Source of the DNA: [Actinomadura] parvosata subsp. kistnae
GTDB lineage: Bacteria; Actinomycetota; Actinomycetes; Streptosporangiales; Streptosporangiaceae
Length of the DNA stretch: 64,000 nucleotides
Assembly: GCF_900323885.1 (NCBI RefSeq)
Contig: NZ_OOHJ01000015.1
Span: forward strand, 372,001-436,000
Direction: 5' to 3'
The translations under genes and the position numbers were made by a program. The notes below the pieces were generated by a model. That model did no database searches. It worked only from the letters and a program-made list of their open reading frames with translations, and was not told where the DNA came from. Every line of letters starts with the position of its first letter. The first letter of the stretch is position 1. Shown here one piece after another: positions 8,261 to 16,536 of this stretch.

Positions 8261-9507
8261 CCGGCCCGTCCCAGCACCGGTACGGTGGCGCGCAGGGTGA
8301 ACCCCTGCCCTGCGCCGTCGATCACGTCCAGCTCGCCGCCCACGCCGCGCAGGCGGTCGCGCAGCCCGCGCAGGCCGAAGCCGTTCGCCGTCGTGCCGGG
8401 CGCGGCGCCGGTGCCGTCGTCGGAGACCGTCACCTCGACGCGTTCGGCCGTGCAGTCGAGGGCGACCTCGACGTGCCGCGCGCCCGAGTGGCGCACCGCG
8501 TTGGTGAGCCCTTCCTGGACGACGCGGTAGCAGACCAGCTCGCGGCCCTCGTCCACGTCGGGCCAGGTGCCGGTGACGGTGAAGGCGACGCCCGTCTCGG
8601 CCGAGCCGAACGACTCGGCCAGGGCCCGCAGCGCGTCGGGGCCGGTGCGGCCGTCCATGCGCAGGGGTTTGAGCGCGCGCACCCAGCGGCGGGTGTCGTT
8701 CAGCGCCTCCAGGGTGAGCGCCTGGGCCTGGCGCACCTCGTCCCAGGCGGCCTCGGGGCGGGCGGTGCGGTAGCGCTGGGCGTTCTGCAGGCCGACGTTG
8801 ATGACGGTCAGGTAGTGGCCCACGGAGTCGTGCATGTCGCGGGCGATCCTGGCGCGCTCTTCGGCGATGGCCAGCTCGCGGGAGCGGGCCGCGTACCCGG
8901 CCAGCTCGGCGTGGGCCTGTTCGAGGTCGGCGAGCAGGCGGCGGGTCTCCTCGGCGCGCCGGCTGGAGTCGAACATGGCGACCGCGCCCAGCAGCAGCAC
9001 CAGGCAGAGGAAGATCATGATCAGGCCGTTCATGGCGGCCTCGAACAGGGTCTGGACGGGGTTGAGCGCGCCGATCACGAAGCCGAGCAGGCCGGCGATG
9101 CCGGTGTAGGCCAGCGCGCCGCGCAGCCCGAGCACGAGCAGCGCGTTGCTGACCGCCAGCCCGACGATCAGCAGGCCCGCGACCCCTCCCGACAGCATGA
9201 GCGGCAGCGTCAGTGCCAGGAACGCCACCGTCACCGCCTTGCGGCCCGGCGAGGCCCCCGGCTGCCAGGGCAGGACCCGCCACAGCACGGCCGCGGGCAG
9301 CAGGGCGGCGGCGCCGGCGTAGAAGAGCACGGCGAACAGCGGCCAGCTCCACAGCTCGGCGCGTTCGATGGAGGTGAAGGAGAACCCGTAGATCGTCGCG
9401 GCGATCGTGGCCGCGGCCCAGAAGAACACGCTGAACACCAGGGGCGGCCGGTCGTCGGTGAAGCGCACCCAGCCGTTCAGGTCCCGGAACGATCGCGCCT
9501 GCCGCAT
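8257..9507 (-). CDS. NarL-family sensor histidine kinase
   Basis: 416 residues. The N-terminal half has about six membrane segments (WPLFAVLFYAGAAALLPAAV, LIMIFLCLVLLLGAVAMF among them). A coiled linker leads to the HisKA_3 dimerisation domain with the phosphoaccepting His in ARIARDMHDSVGHYL, and an HATPase domain follows (VVQEGLTNAVRHSGA; DDGTGAAPG; GFGLRGLRDRL). The start at 9507 was chosen over 9528 because TATGCT lies 6 bases upstream, as in leaderless genes. It overlaps its response regulator by 4 bases, so the two form an operon. Confidence 0.92.
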   Translation of the reverse strand: MRQARSFRDLNGWVRFTDDRPPLVFSVFFWAAATIAATIYGFSFTSIERAELWSWPLFAVLFYAGAAALLPAAVLWRVLPWQPGASPGRKAVTVAFLALTLPLMLSGGVAGLLIVGLAVSNALLVLGLRGALAYTGIAGLLGFVIGALNPVQTLFEAAMNGLIMIFLCLVLLLGAVAMFDSSRRAEETRRLLADLEQAHAELAGYAARSRELAIAEERARIARDMHDSVGHYLTVINVGLQNAQRYRTARPEAAWDEVRQAQALTLEALNDTRRWVRALKPLRMDGRTGPDALRALAESFGSAETGVAFTVTGTWPDVDEGRELVCYRVVQEGLTNAVRHSGARHVEVALDCTAERVEVTVSDDGTGAAPGTTANGFGLRGLRDRLRGVGGELDVIDGAGQGFTLRATVPVLGRAG

Positions 9508-9673
9508 ATGCGGAGCATAACCATCCACCGCCCGCCTGACAGGGTGCCAAAAGTCATGTGACGCCGGTCATGGTGAGACATGACGTGACATGACCCGCGC
9601 CGGATATCCGTCCCGGCCTTCGCGATCTACGCTCACAGCACGGTAGTCGGCGAGGCGAGGAGAGGAGGCGGTC

Positions 9674-10321
9674 ATGGCGGTGACGGAGCGGCGAGCGGGT
9701 GGCGTGCCGTGGGCGGGGGTCGTGGTGACCGCGCTGAGCCTGGCCGCGGCGGTCGCGATCTCCTTCGCGGTCTACGACTCGCTGCCGGAGCTGGTGACGA
9801 CGCGGGAGCCCCGGCCCGGACGGATGGGCAGCCAGGTGCCGAGGATCGTGCTGGTGTCCGCGGTCCCGCTGACGCTGGTGCTGCTCGGCACGCTCATGGT
9901 CGGCCGCGCCCTGGTCGCCGACCGGCTGCGCCGCCTGGTGCCCGCGGCGCTCGTGCCCCGGCGCCGGTCGGCCGATCTGTTCCTGGTGGTGCTGCCGCCG
10001 TTCTTCGCCGTCGTCCACGGCGGCGTGCTGCTGCGGACCGCCGGCCACGCCTTCCCGCTGGAGGTGACCGTCGCCGTGGCGTTCGGGCTGCTGATCGCGG
10101 GGCTGAGCCGGGCGCGCCCGCTGCTGGACCCGCTGCGGTTCGTCCCTGGCGTGGAGCAGGCGCGCCGGCTCGGCGGACACGGCCTGGCGGCGGTGGGCGG
10201 CTGCTGCGCGGTCGGGGCGTTCTTCCTGCCGCCGATGTTCGTGGCAGTGTCGGCCGCGTTCGCGGCGGGGGCGATCTCCCTGCTGATGGTGCTCGTGCCG
10301 CTGTCCAGGCTGCGGTCATGA
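9674..10321 (+). CDS. integral membrane protein, SdpI/DUF1648-like
   Basis: 215 residues with about five hydrophobic segments: VPWAGVVVTALSLAAAVAISF near the N-terminus, VPLTLVLLGTLMVG, FLVVLPPFFAVVHGGVLL, VTVAVAFGLLIAGL and AAFAAGAISLLMVLVPL. The first helix followed by DSLPELVTTRE resembles the DUF1648 module of SdpI-like immunity/signalling membrane proteins, but the match is loose. A GAGGAGGCGG ribosome binding site precedes the ATG. It is divergent from the two-component system; a regulatory link is possible but not shown. Confidence 0.7.
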   Translation: MAVTERRAGGVPWAGVVVTALSLAAAVAISFAVYDSLPELVTTREPRPGRMGSQVPRIVLVSAVPLTLVLLGTLMVGRALVADRLRRLVPAALVPRRRSADLFLVVLPPFFAVVHGGVLLRTAGHAFPLEVTVAVAFGLLIAGLSRARPLLDPLRFVPGVEQARRLGGHGLAAVGGCCAVGAFFLPPMFVAVSAAFAAGAISLLMVLVPLSRLRS

Positions 10322-10408
10322 CGGGCTCAGGCCGCCCGATTCCCGGACGAACGGCATAAATGGGTCCTCTCGGCGCGCAATACGCCGTTTACGCTGACGA
10401 CAGCACTC

Positions 10409-10430
10409 GTTCATCGAACGCTTCACATGG
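10409..10430 (+). promoter_or_regulatory. PHO-box-like direct repeat
   Basis: Two adjacent 11-base units, GTTCATCGAAC and GCTTCACATGG, resemble the GTTCACC-N4 direct repeats bound by PhoP in Streptomyces (6/7 and 5/7 conserved positions by eye). The pair ends 36 bases before the start of a PhoX-like phosphatase gene, a class often controlled by phosphate starvation. Confidence 0.4.
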
Positions 10431-10466
10431 ACTCCCGGTCTATGCCCTTGTCCCGAGGGGAGCACC

Positions 10467-11962
10467 ATGACCGAGCTCGACCGTCGTTCCTTCCTCGGCC
10501 GCGGCCTGGCCACCACCGGCGGGGTGCTGGCCAGCGGCCTGGCCATCGAGACCCTTTCCGCGCACGCCGCCTGGGCGGGCGCCGGCCGCCCCGCCGCCGA
10601 CCCGCGCGAGAGCGGCTACGGCCCCCTGCGCCGCATGCCCGCCAGGAACACCGGCGAGGAGTACCTCGCCCTCCCGGCGGGCTTCTCGTACGTCGTGCTG
10701 AGCAAGAGCGGCACGCCCATGACGGACGGCGTCGCCACCCCCATCGCCCACGACGGCATGGCCGCCTTCCCGGGCACCCGCCGCCACACCGTCCGCCTCA
10801 TCCGCAACCACGAGGTGCGCACCACCCCCGGCTCCCCCGTCGGCCGCGTGTACGTCGAAGGCTCGCGGCGCTACGACGAGCTGGGCGTCGGCGGCACCAC
10901 CACGCTGGAGGTCGACCTGCGCAGCGGCGCGGTGCTGCGGCACTTCGTCAGCCTCAACGGCACGATCGTCAACTGCGCGGGCGGCCGCATGCTGTACGAC
11001 CGCGGCTGGCTGACCTGCGAGGAGACCACCGCCGGCCCCACGCAGGGCTGGCAGCGCAAGCACGGCTACATCTTCGCGGTGCCGCTCGACGGCCCCGCGC
11101 CCGGCAGCCCCGCCCCTCCCCGCCGCTGACCGCGATGGGCCGCTTCTCGCACGAGGCGGTCGCGGTCGACCCGCGCACGGGGTACGTCTACGAGACCGAG
11201 GACCAGTCGGGCACGCCCGACGGCTTCTACCGCTTCCGCCCCAGCGACCCGCGCGACCTGGCGAAGGGCGGCGTGCTGGAGATGCTCAAGATCAGGGGGG
11301 TGGACGGCTACGACTGCCGCGAGGGCCAGACCATGGGCGCCCGCCTGCCCGTCGAATGGGTCCGCATCGACGACCCCGACCCCGACCTCGAGAACGGCGC
11401 CACCACCTGCACCGGGCAGGGCCTGGCCAAGGGCGGCGCCAAGTTCAACCGCCTCGAAGGCTGCTGGTACGGCGACGGCAGCGTCTTCTTCAACTCCACC
11501 AGCGGCGGCGACGCCAAGAACGGCGACCCGCCGAACGCCGACGGCTACCTGGAAGGGTACGGCCAGGTCTGGCAGTACGTCCCCGGCCGCCGCGACGGCG
11601 GCACGCTCGTGCTGGTCTACGAGTCGCCCGGCCGCAAGGAGCTCGACTCGCCCGACAACCTGACGTTCACGCCGCGCGGCGGCATCGTGCTCTGCGAGGA
11701 CGACGCCAGCTCCGCCGACGCCGACCCGCACCCGCTGGCCCCCGGCCTGACCAACGTGAACCGGCTGATCGGGCTCGACCCGCGCAGGGGTCAGCCGTTC
11801 GAGTTCGCGGTCAACATCGCCGACGAGTGCGAGTTCGCCGGCGCGTGCTTCAGCCCGGACGGCTCCGTCCTGTTCGTCAACAACTTCGGCGACTCCGTCT
11901 CGCTGGACCCGCCGGGCCGCACGTACGCGATCCGCGGCCCCTGGCACCGCGGCCCGCTCTGA
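10467..11962 (+). pseudogene. Tat-exported PhoX-like (DUF839) protein, frameshifted
   Basis: The N-terminal frame (10467-11129) encodes a twin-arginine signal (DRRSFLGRGLATTGG) and the first 220 residues of a DUF839/PhoX-type beta-propeller. The remainder continues in another frame from LTAMGRFSHEAVAVDP to the stop at 11960-11962. One missing base near 11100-11125, in a run of C-rich triplets, accounts for the break; repaired it would give about 498 residues. PhoX-family proteins are calcium/iron-dependent secreted alkaline phosphatases, but DUF839 members vary. GAGGGGAG precedes the ATG and a PHO-box-like repeat lies upstream. Sequence error and real inactivation are both possible; conservation on both sides of the break favours error. 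Confidence 0.8.
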
Positions 11963-12025
11963 CGAGCCCCGGAAGGACGGCTAACATCACACCGAGCGAG
12001 CTTTTTGTGGCGCTCAGTGTCACAA

Positions 12026-12089
12026 CTGCCCACTTGCATGGGAGTACGGGCAGGGGCGGACACTCGTAAGGAACACACACGCTCCTTAC
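12026..12089 (+). promoter_or_regulatory. two hairpins in the leader of the zinc-ribbon gene
   Basis: CTGCCC at 12026-12031 pairs with GGGCAG at 12048-12053, and GTAAGGA at 12066-12072 pairs with TCCTTAC at 12083-12089 around a 10-base ACACACACGC loop. Both lie between the PhoX-like gene and the GTG at 12110. They may be a terminator for the former or a structured leader for the latter; neither has a T tract. Confidence 0.35.
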
Positions 12090-12109
12090 CCGGCCGGGGG
12101 TGATTCCCT

Positions 12110-12532
12110 GTGCACGACGGGTTCGAATCCCGTGAGTCATGGCCTTTCGAGTGCCTGCGCTGTCTCTACGTATGGGAGGAGGACTACGTCGTCCGTCACC
12201 TGACCGACGACCACGGCAACGAGACGGAGATCTGGCTCGCCTCCGGGGTGCCCGTCCAGCCACCCTGGTCCGGGCTGAGCTGCCCGGCGTGCGGCGCCTA
12301 CCATCTCACGTCCTTCCCCGCCGGCTACCTGGCCCGCCACCCCGAACTGGCGGCGGCCCCCGACCCGGTGCCGCTGGCCAAGGTGCCGGTCATCCCCATC
12401 AAGGACATCGCGCCGCCGGTCGCCCGGCCGCCGCTGCCGCGCCGCCTGCTCATCGCGGTCGGGCTGCCGGTGGTCGCGTTCGTCGGGTACGAGCTGTACG
12501 CGTACATGGCGCCCATCGCCCATCACCACTAG
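12110..12532 (+). CDS. zinc-ribbon membrane-anchored protein
   Basis: 140 residues with two CxxC knuckles, FECLRCLYVWEE near residue 15 and LSCPACGAYHL near residue 56, spaced as in a single zinc ribbon. A C-terminal membrane helix (RLLIAVGLPVVAFVGYELYAY, about 110-131) is followed by a short His-rich tail. Such proteins occur widely in actinomycetes as conserved hypotheticals; function unknown. The start is a GTG with GGGGGTG upstream. It stands between the PhoX-like gene and the convergent MFS gene. Confidence 0.75.
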   Translation: MHDGFESRESWPFECLRCLYVWEEDYVVRHLTDDHGNETEIWLASGVPVQPPWSGLSCPACGAYHLTSFPAGYLARHPELAAAPDPVPLAKVPVIPIKDIAPPVARPPLPRRLLIAVGLPVVAFVGYELYAYMAPIAHHH

Positions 12533-12560
12533 CCCACCCGGCGAGGAGGCCGCACACGGC

Positions 12561-13979
12561 TCACAGGCGGCGCAGGCTTCGCAGGGGTGAGGCGGCGCCG
12601 ATGGCGGTGCCGGCGAGCATCACGCACGAGGTGACGACCAGGGTGGCCCGGAGCCCCAGCGCCGCGGCTGCGGCGCCGCCCGCCAGCGCGCCCAGCGACT
12701 GCCCGCCGTACGCGAGGAAACGCCAGGTGGCGTTGGCGCGCGACAGCAGCTCGGCGGGGATCAGCGCCTGGCGGAACGTCTGCTGGTTGACGCCGTACAG
12801 CGAGGGGCCCGCGCCCCGCAGCAGCTGGGCGAGCACTACGACGGCCACGACCAGCGCGAACGGGCCGGCCGCCGCGGCCAGCACCAGGCCCGCGACGGAC
12901 GCGAGGACCATGCCCGCCACGAACGCCGGCCCCGGCCCGAGCCGGCGCGTGACCCGGGTCGCCACCGCCGCGCCCGCGACACCCGCCACGCCGCTCGTCG
13001 CGACCAGCACACCGATCAGGGACGGTGACAGGTGGAGGCCGCGCACGAGATAGAGCACGAGCACGACGGCCTGGGCCGAGCCCGCGAACGCGCCCACGGT
13101 GGCCGCCAGCACGACCGCCCGCATGACCGGATGCGCGAACACCGCACGCAACCCCTCCGCGACATCGGCCCGCAACCGCACCGGCCGCCGCTCCCCACCC
13201 GACGGACTGCGCCCCTCCACCCGGATCCGGGCCTTGAGCAGGGACGACACCGCGAACGAGGCCGCGTCCACCGCGATCGCGACCGGCGCCGTGAACGCCG
13301 ACACCAGCAGGCCGCCCACCGCCGAACCGACCGTGCCGACCGTCGTGTTGCCCAGCATCAGCATGCTGTTGGCGGCCAGCAACCGCTCACGCGGGACGAG
13401 CTGCGGCGTGAACGACTGCGCGGCCACCGACTCGACCAACGCCGCCGTCCCCGCCAGCGTCACCACCACGTACAGGTGCCACATCCGCAGCCCGCCGAAC
13501 ACGGCCAGCACCGGCACCGCACCGAGCAGCCCCACCCGCACCGCGTCGGCCACCACGACCGCCCGGCGGTACGGCACCCGGTCGATCCACACGCCGGCGG
13601 GCAGGCCGAGGAGCAGGTGCGGCAACAGGCCGAGGGCACCGAGCACGCCCATCTCGGTCGCGGAGGCGCCCAGGTGGACGACGGCGGTCAGGGGCAGCGC
13701 GACCGTGGTGACGCTGGATCCGAGCAGCGAGACGGTGTTGCCCGCGAGAAGCCGGCGAAAGTCCGCATGCCGCACCAGCACGGCCCAGGGGCTGGACACG
13801 GCACCGCCCTCGGCGGCGCCTCCGGCTGCGGCCTCCCCGAGCGTGGCGCCCGCGACCGCGACGCCCTCGGCGGCCCGGCCCTCGGCGGCCCTGCCTTCGG
13901 CTGTGGCCGCCCTGGGTGCGGTGTCCCGGGGGGCTGCGGATTGCTCGGGGCCCGTCTCGGGGTCGCTGCCTCGGGTCAT
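12561..13979 (-). CDS. MFS exporter (EntS/MFS_3-like)
   Basis: 472 residues with about 12 membrane helices. The first core helix contains NTVSLLGSSVTTVALPL and the loop between helices 2 and 3 has AGVWIDRVPYRRAVVVADA, the D-R motif of the major facilitator superfamily. The pattern resembles the MFS_3 exporters of siderophores and macrolides; substrate unknown. The first 65 residues are a hydrophilic Ala/Glu/Gly-rich extension with AEGRA repeats, unusual for the family. The start at 13979 follows TAGCGT by 5 bases, so it may be leaderless. Confidence 0.87.
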   Translation of the reverse strand: MTRGSDPETGPEQSAAPRDTAPRAATAEGRAAEGRAAEGVAVAGATLGEAAAGGAAEGGAVSSPWAVLVRHADFRRLLAGNTVSLLGSSVTTVALPLTAVVHLGASATEMGVLGALGLLPHLLLGLPAGVWIDRVPYRRAVVVADAVRVGLLGAVPVLAVFGGLRMWHLYVVVTLAGTAALVESVAAQSFTPQLVPRERLLAANSMLMLGNTTVGTVGSAVGGLLVSAFTAPVAIAVDAASFAVSSLLKARIRVEGRSPSGGERRPVRLRADVAEGLRAVFAHPVMRAVVLAATVGAFAGSAQAVVLVLYLVRGLHLSPSLIGVLVATSGVAGVAGAAVATRVTRRLGPGPAFVAGMVLASVAGLVLAAAAGPFALVVAVVVLAQLLRGAGPSLYGVNQQTFRQALIPAELLSRANATWRFLAYGGQSLGALAGGAAAAALGLRATLVVTSCVMLAGTAIGAASPLRSLRRL

Positions 13980-14030
13980 GCGGCACGCTAACCCGGCCCC
14001 CATGCCCCCGCAAATCGCGGGGCGGGAGCG

Positions 14031-14666
14031 TCAGGGGGACAGGGCGAGGGCGGCGATGTCCACGTGGAGGTCGGCGCGGTGGCGGGTGGCGCGGATGGCG
14101 GCGGCGTTGGGCTCGTCCACGGTCGCGACCCAGCGCTCCGCCTGCTCCGGGCTCTTGCCGAACCGGACGTGCCGCCGCGTGAGGCGCTCCAGGCGGACGC
14201 GGTCGTCGAGGTCGGCGTACCAGACCTCGGTCATGGCCGTGCGCACCTGCCGCCACGGGTCCTCGTCGTGCAGCAGGTAGTTGCCCTCGCTGACGACGAC
14301 CCGCGCCTGCGGCGGCACGGCGATGGCGCCGGCGATCGGCTGTTCGATGTCGCGGTCGAAGGACGGGGCGTACACGACGGTGCCGGTCTCGGTGTGCAGG
14401 CGGCGCAGCAGGGCGAGGTAGCCGTGCCCGTCGAAGGTGTCGATGGCGCCCTTGCGGCCGAGCCGGCCGAGGCGTTCGAGGGCGACGTCGGCCAGGTGGA
14501 AGCCGTCCATCGGCACCCAGACGGCGGGCAGCCCGGCGGCGGTGAGCGCCGTGGCGAGCCGGCCCGCCAGCGTCGACTTGCCCGCGCCGGGGCAGCCGGC
14601 GATCCCGACCACCACGCGCTCACCTGCGGCGGCCAGCCCGCGCACGCGCTCGACCAGCCCCTCCAT
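14031..14666 (-). CDS. P-loop nucleoside/nucleotide kinase family protein
   Basis: 211 residues with Walker A GIAGCPGAGKSTLAGRL near residue 20, then VPMDGFHLADVALERLG, DTFDGHGYLALL and VVVSEGNYLLHDE. These are the motifs of the uridine kinase/pantothenate kinase-like family, whose members in operons can be sugar or nucleoside kinases. The phosphate acceptor is not evident. The ATG at 14666 gives the usual family length; GTG codons at 14675 and 14687 are alternatives. The upstream 325 bases hold tandem repeats rather than a gene. Confidence 0.83.
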   Translation of the reverse strand: MEGLVERVRGLAAAGERVVVGIAGCPGAGKSTLAGRLATALTAAGLPAVWVPMDGFHLADVALERLGRLGRKGAIDTFDGHGYLALLRRLHTETGTVVYAPSFDRDIEQPIAGAIAVPPQARVVVSEGNYLLHDEDPWRQVRTAMTEVWYADLDDRVRLERLTRRHVRFGKSPEQAERWVATVDEPNAAAIRATRHRADLHVDIAALALSP

Positions 14667-14757
14667 CCCGCTCACCGGCCACCCCACTGATCCACACGAG
14701 CACCCTAGCGGCGTACCGGCCAACGGCGCGCCGACCACCCGCGGGCACCGCCCGGGG

Positions 14758-14904
14758 CCCGCGCATCACCGCCGGCGGCACGCGGCTCACCGTCTCGGGC
14801 ACGCCCGCCAACGCTCCGGGCACACGTGTCATCGCGGGCGGCACATGCGTCGCCTCCCGGGGCACGCACGCCACCGCCGGCGGCACGTGTGTCACCGCTC
14901 GCGG
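14758..14904. repeat. seven degenerate 21-nt tandem repeats
   Basis: Seven consecutive 21-base units run without a break, starting at 14758, 14779, 14800, 14821, 14842, 14863 and 14884. Most begin CAC and end CGGCGG or CTCGGG-like, with a central TCACCG core; the last complete units are the most alike. Because 21 is a multiple of three, all six frames stay open and would encode heptapeptide repeats, but no frame has a convincing start or domain. The stretch lies between the kinase (start 14666) and the P450 (end 14992), and nothing else is seen in that 325-base gap. Confidence 0.7.
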
Positions 14905-14991
14905 CACGCGGGTCGCCACATGACGGGCGTCACCCGTGGCCAGGTCACCACCGGAGTCGGACATGGCCGGGGGCGCCACGTGGCGGGGTGG

Positions 14992-16212
14992 TCACCAGGT
15001 GACGGGTAGCTCGTAGACGCCGTAGACCTGGCCGTCGTGTTTGAAGGGGATGCGGTCGAGGTCGGTGGCCAGGGTGAGGGTGGGGATGCGTTTGTAGAGG
15101 GTGCCGTACACGACCTGCAGCTCCATCCGGGCGAGCGGCTGGCCGAGGCACTGGTGGACGCCGAAGCCGAAGGCGATGTGGCGGCGGGCGTCGCGGCGCA
15201 GGTCCAGCTCGTCGGGGTCGGGGAAGACGGCGGGGTCGCGGTTGGCGATGTCGTTGGCCATGATGAGGCCTTCGCCGGCGCGGATGACCTGGCCGGCGAT
15301 CTCGATGTCGGCCAGGGCCACGCGGCGGCGTCCGCTGTGGGTGATGTTGAGGTAGCGCAGCAGCTCTTCGACGGCGCCCGCGATCAGCTTGGGGTCGTCG
15401 CTCTCGCGCAGGAGGGCGAGCTGGCCGGGGTGCTGGAGCAGGGCGAGGGTGCCGAGGGCGATCATGTTGGCGGTGGTCTCGTGGCCGGCGATGAGCAGCA
15501 GGACACCCATCTGGGCCGCCTCGGCGCGGGTCAGCTCGCCGGCCTTGACGCGGGCGGCCACCTGGGAGAGCAGGTCGTCGCCGGGGTGGTCGAGCTTGTC
15601 GCCGACGAGCCCGTCCAGGTAGTCGAACAGGCGGCCGCCGGCGGCGGCGCGTTCCTCGGCGGTGGTGTCCCGCTTGATGATGGTCTTGCTGTTGTCCTGG
15701 AAGAAGTCGTGGTCGGCGTACGGGACGCCGAGCAGCTCGCAGATCACCAGCGAGGGCACCGGCAGGGCGAACGCCTCCACGAGGTCGACGGGTCTGGGCC
15801 CGGCGAGCAGGTCGTCGATGAGCCCGTCCACGATCCGCTGGACGGCGGGGCGCATGCTCTCGACCCGGCGGACGGTGAACGCGCCCTGCACCATGCGGCG
15901 CTGCCGGTGGTGCTCGGGGTCGTCCATGAGGATGAAGCTGAGGGAGCCGCCGGCGGTCCGGGGCGCGGACAGCGGGTAGCCGGGCCGGGTGACGTCGGAG
16001 CTGATCTGTGGGTGGCTGAGCAGGGCTTTCTGCTCGGCGTACGTGGTGACGAGCCAGGGGGTGCTGCCGTCCCACAGCCGGACCCTGGTGAGCGGCCCGT
16101 CCTGCTGGAGGGCCTGGATCCGGGGCGGCGGGTCAAAGGGGCACTTCTCGGCTCTGACGCCGGGGAACTCGGGCAGCGTCTCGGACTGGGTGCCGGGCAG
16201 CGTCTCGGTCAT
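14992..16212 (-). CDS. cytochrome P450 (CYP105-like)
   Basis: 406 residues, the usual length of a soluble bacterial P450. The I-helix oxygen-activation motif AGHETT is at 242-247, the ExxR pair at Glu283/Arg286, and the heme-binding loop FGFGVHQCLG has its ligand at Cys355. It monooxygenates an unknown hydrophobic substrate using electrons from the ferredoxin encoded immediately upstream; the ferredoxin stop and this ATG overlap as ATGA. No ferredoxin reductase or biosynthetic cluster is adjacent, so a xenobiotic or general role is as likely as natural-product tailoring. Confidence 0.95.
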   Translation of the reverse strand: MTETLPGTQSETLPEFPGVRAEKCPFDPPPRIQALQQDGPLTRVRLWDGSTPWLVTTYAEQKALLSHPQISSDVTRPGYPLSAPRTAGGSLSFILMDDPEHHRQRRMVQGAFTVRRVESMRPAVQRIVDGLIDDLLAGPRPVDLVEAFALPVPSLVICELLGVPYADHDFFQDNSKTIIKRDTTAEERAAAGGRLFDYLDGLVGDKLDHPGDDLLSQVAARVKAGELTRAEAAQMGVLLLIAGHETTANMIALGTLALLQHPGQLALLRESDDPKLIAGAVEELLRYLNITHSGRRRVALADIEIAGQVIRAGEGLIMANDIANRDPAVFPDPDELDLRRDARRHIAFGFGVHQCLGQPLARMELQVVYGTLYKRIPTLTLATDLDRIPFKHDGQVYGVYELPVTW

Positions 16213-16409
16213 GCGCCCTCACCGATCCTGATCGCGCCCGCCGGGCAGACGGCGGCGGCCTCGCGGACCCGCGCGTGCTCGGTCCCGGCCGGCTCGGCGT
16301 TCAGGAGGAGCACGATGCCGTCGTCCTCACGCTGGTCGAACACCTCGGGCGCGAGCAGCACGCAGTTGCCGGCGCCGCAACATTTGTCCTCGTCAACGGT
16401 GACCTTCAC
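16209..16409 (-). CDS. [3Fe-4S] ferredoxin partner of the P450
   Basis: 66 residues from a GTG at 16409 (VKVTVDEDKCCGAGNC). Cys10, Cys16 and Cys55 (AAAVCPAGAI) match the three ligands of P450-associated actinobacterial ferredoxins, with Ala13 where a fourth Cys would stand in a 4Fe cluster. It carries electrons to the P450 with which it overlaps by 4 bases. A longer in-frame start at 16514 is possible but would add a non-conserved extension. TACGAT about 25 bases upstream could be its -10 box. Divergent from argG. Confidence 0.9.
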   Translation of the reverse strand: MKVTVDEDKCCGAGNCVLLAPEVFDQREDDGIVLLLNAEPAGTEHARVREAAAVCPAGAIRIGEGA

Positions 16410-16498
16410 AGGCTCACTCAACCAGCCTGACCATCGTAAGTCAAGCAACTGATTTAAATTTTGTCCCGACAAGGCGGCGCGCCGGTGAGGGGGAGGCA

Positions 16499-16536
16499 TT
16501 GAATGGTCATGCATTCATGTGTATATACTTCTACTC
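16499..16536 (+). promoter_or_regulatory. argG promoter with ARG-box-like sequence
   Basis: TATACT at 16524-16529 stands 7 bases before the GTG of argG, and TTGAAT at 16499-16504 may be the -35. The intervening TCATGCATTCATGTGTATA resembles the paired half-sites of Streptomyces ArgR operators (ATGCAT followed by TGCATA-like). An arginine repressor bound here would block RNA polymerase. Similarity judged by eye. Confidence 0.45.

Noticed and set aside
11090..11130. Programmed -1 frameshift in the PhoX-like gene
   Set aside because: No slippery heptamer followed by a pseudoknot is apparent, and three other genes show the same one-base loss, favouring sequence error.
12117..12133. ACGGG-TTCGAAT-CCCGT, a perfect tRNA T-arm look-alike
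   Set aside because: No matching acceptor, D or anticodon stems lie upstream, and the bases code for the conserved-looking N-terminus (DGFESRESW) of the zinc-ribbon protein, so neither a tRNA nor an attachment site is supported.
14758..14904. CRISPR-like array
   Set aside because: The units are contiguous with no spacers and no cas genes are present.
14620..15009. Open frames across the 21-nt repeats encoding heptapeptide repeats on both strands
   Set aside because: Openness follows from a repeat length divisible by three; no start with a ribosome binding site and the frames run into the kinase or P450 genes.
14992..16409. A natural-product biosynthetic cluster around the P450 and ferredoxin
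   Set aside because: No synthase, cyclase or other tailoring genes flank the pair.
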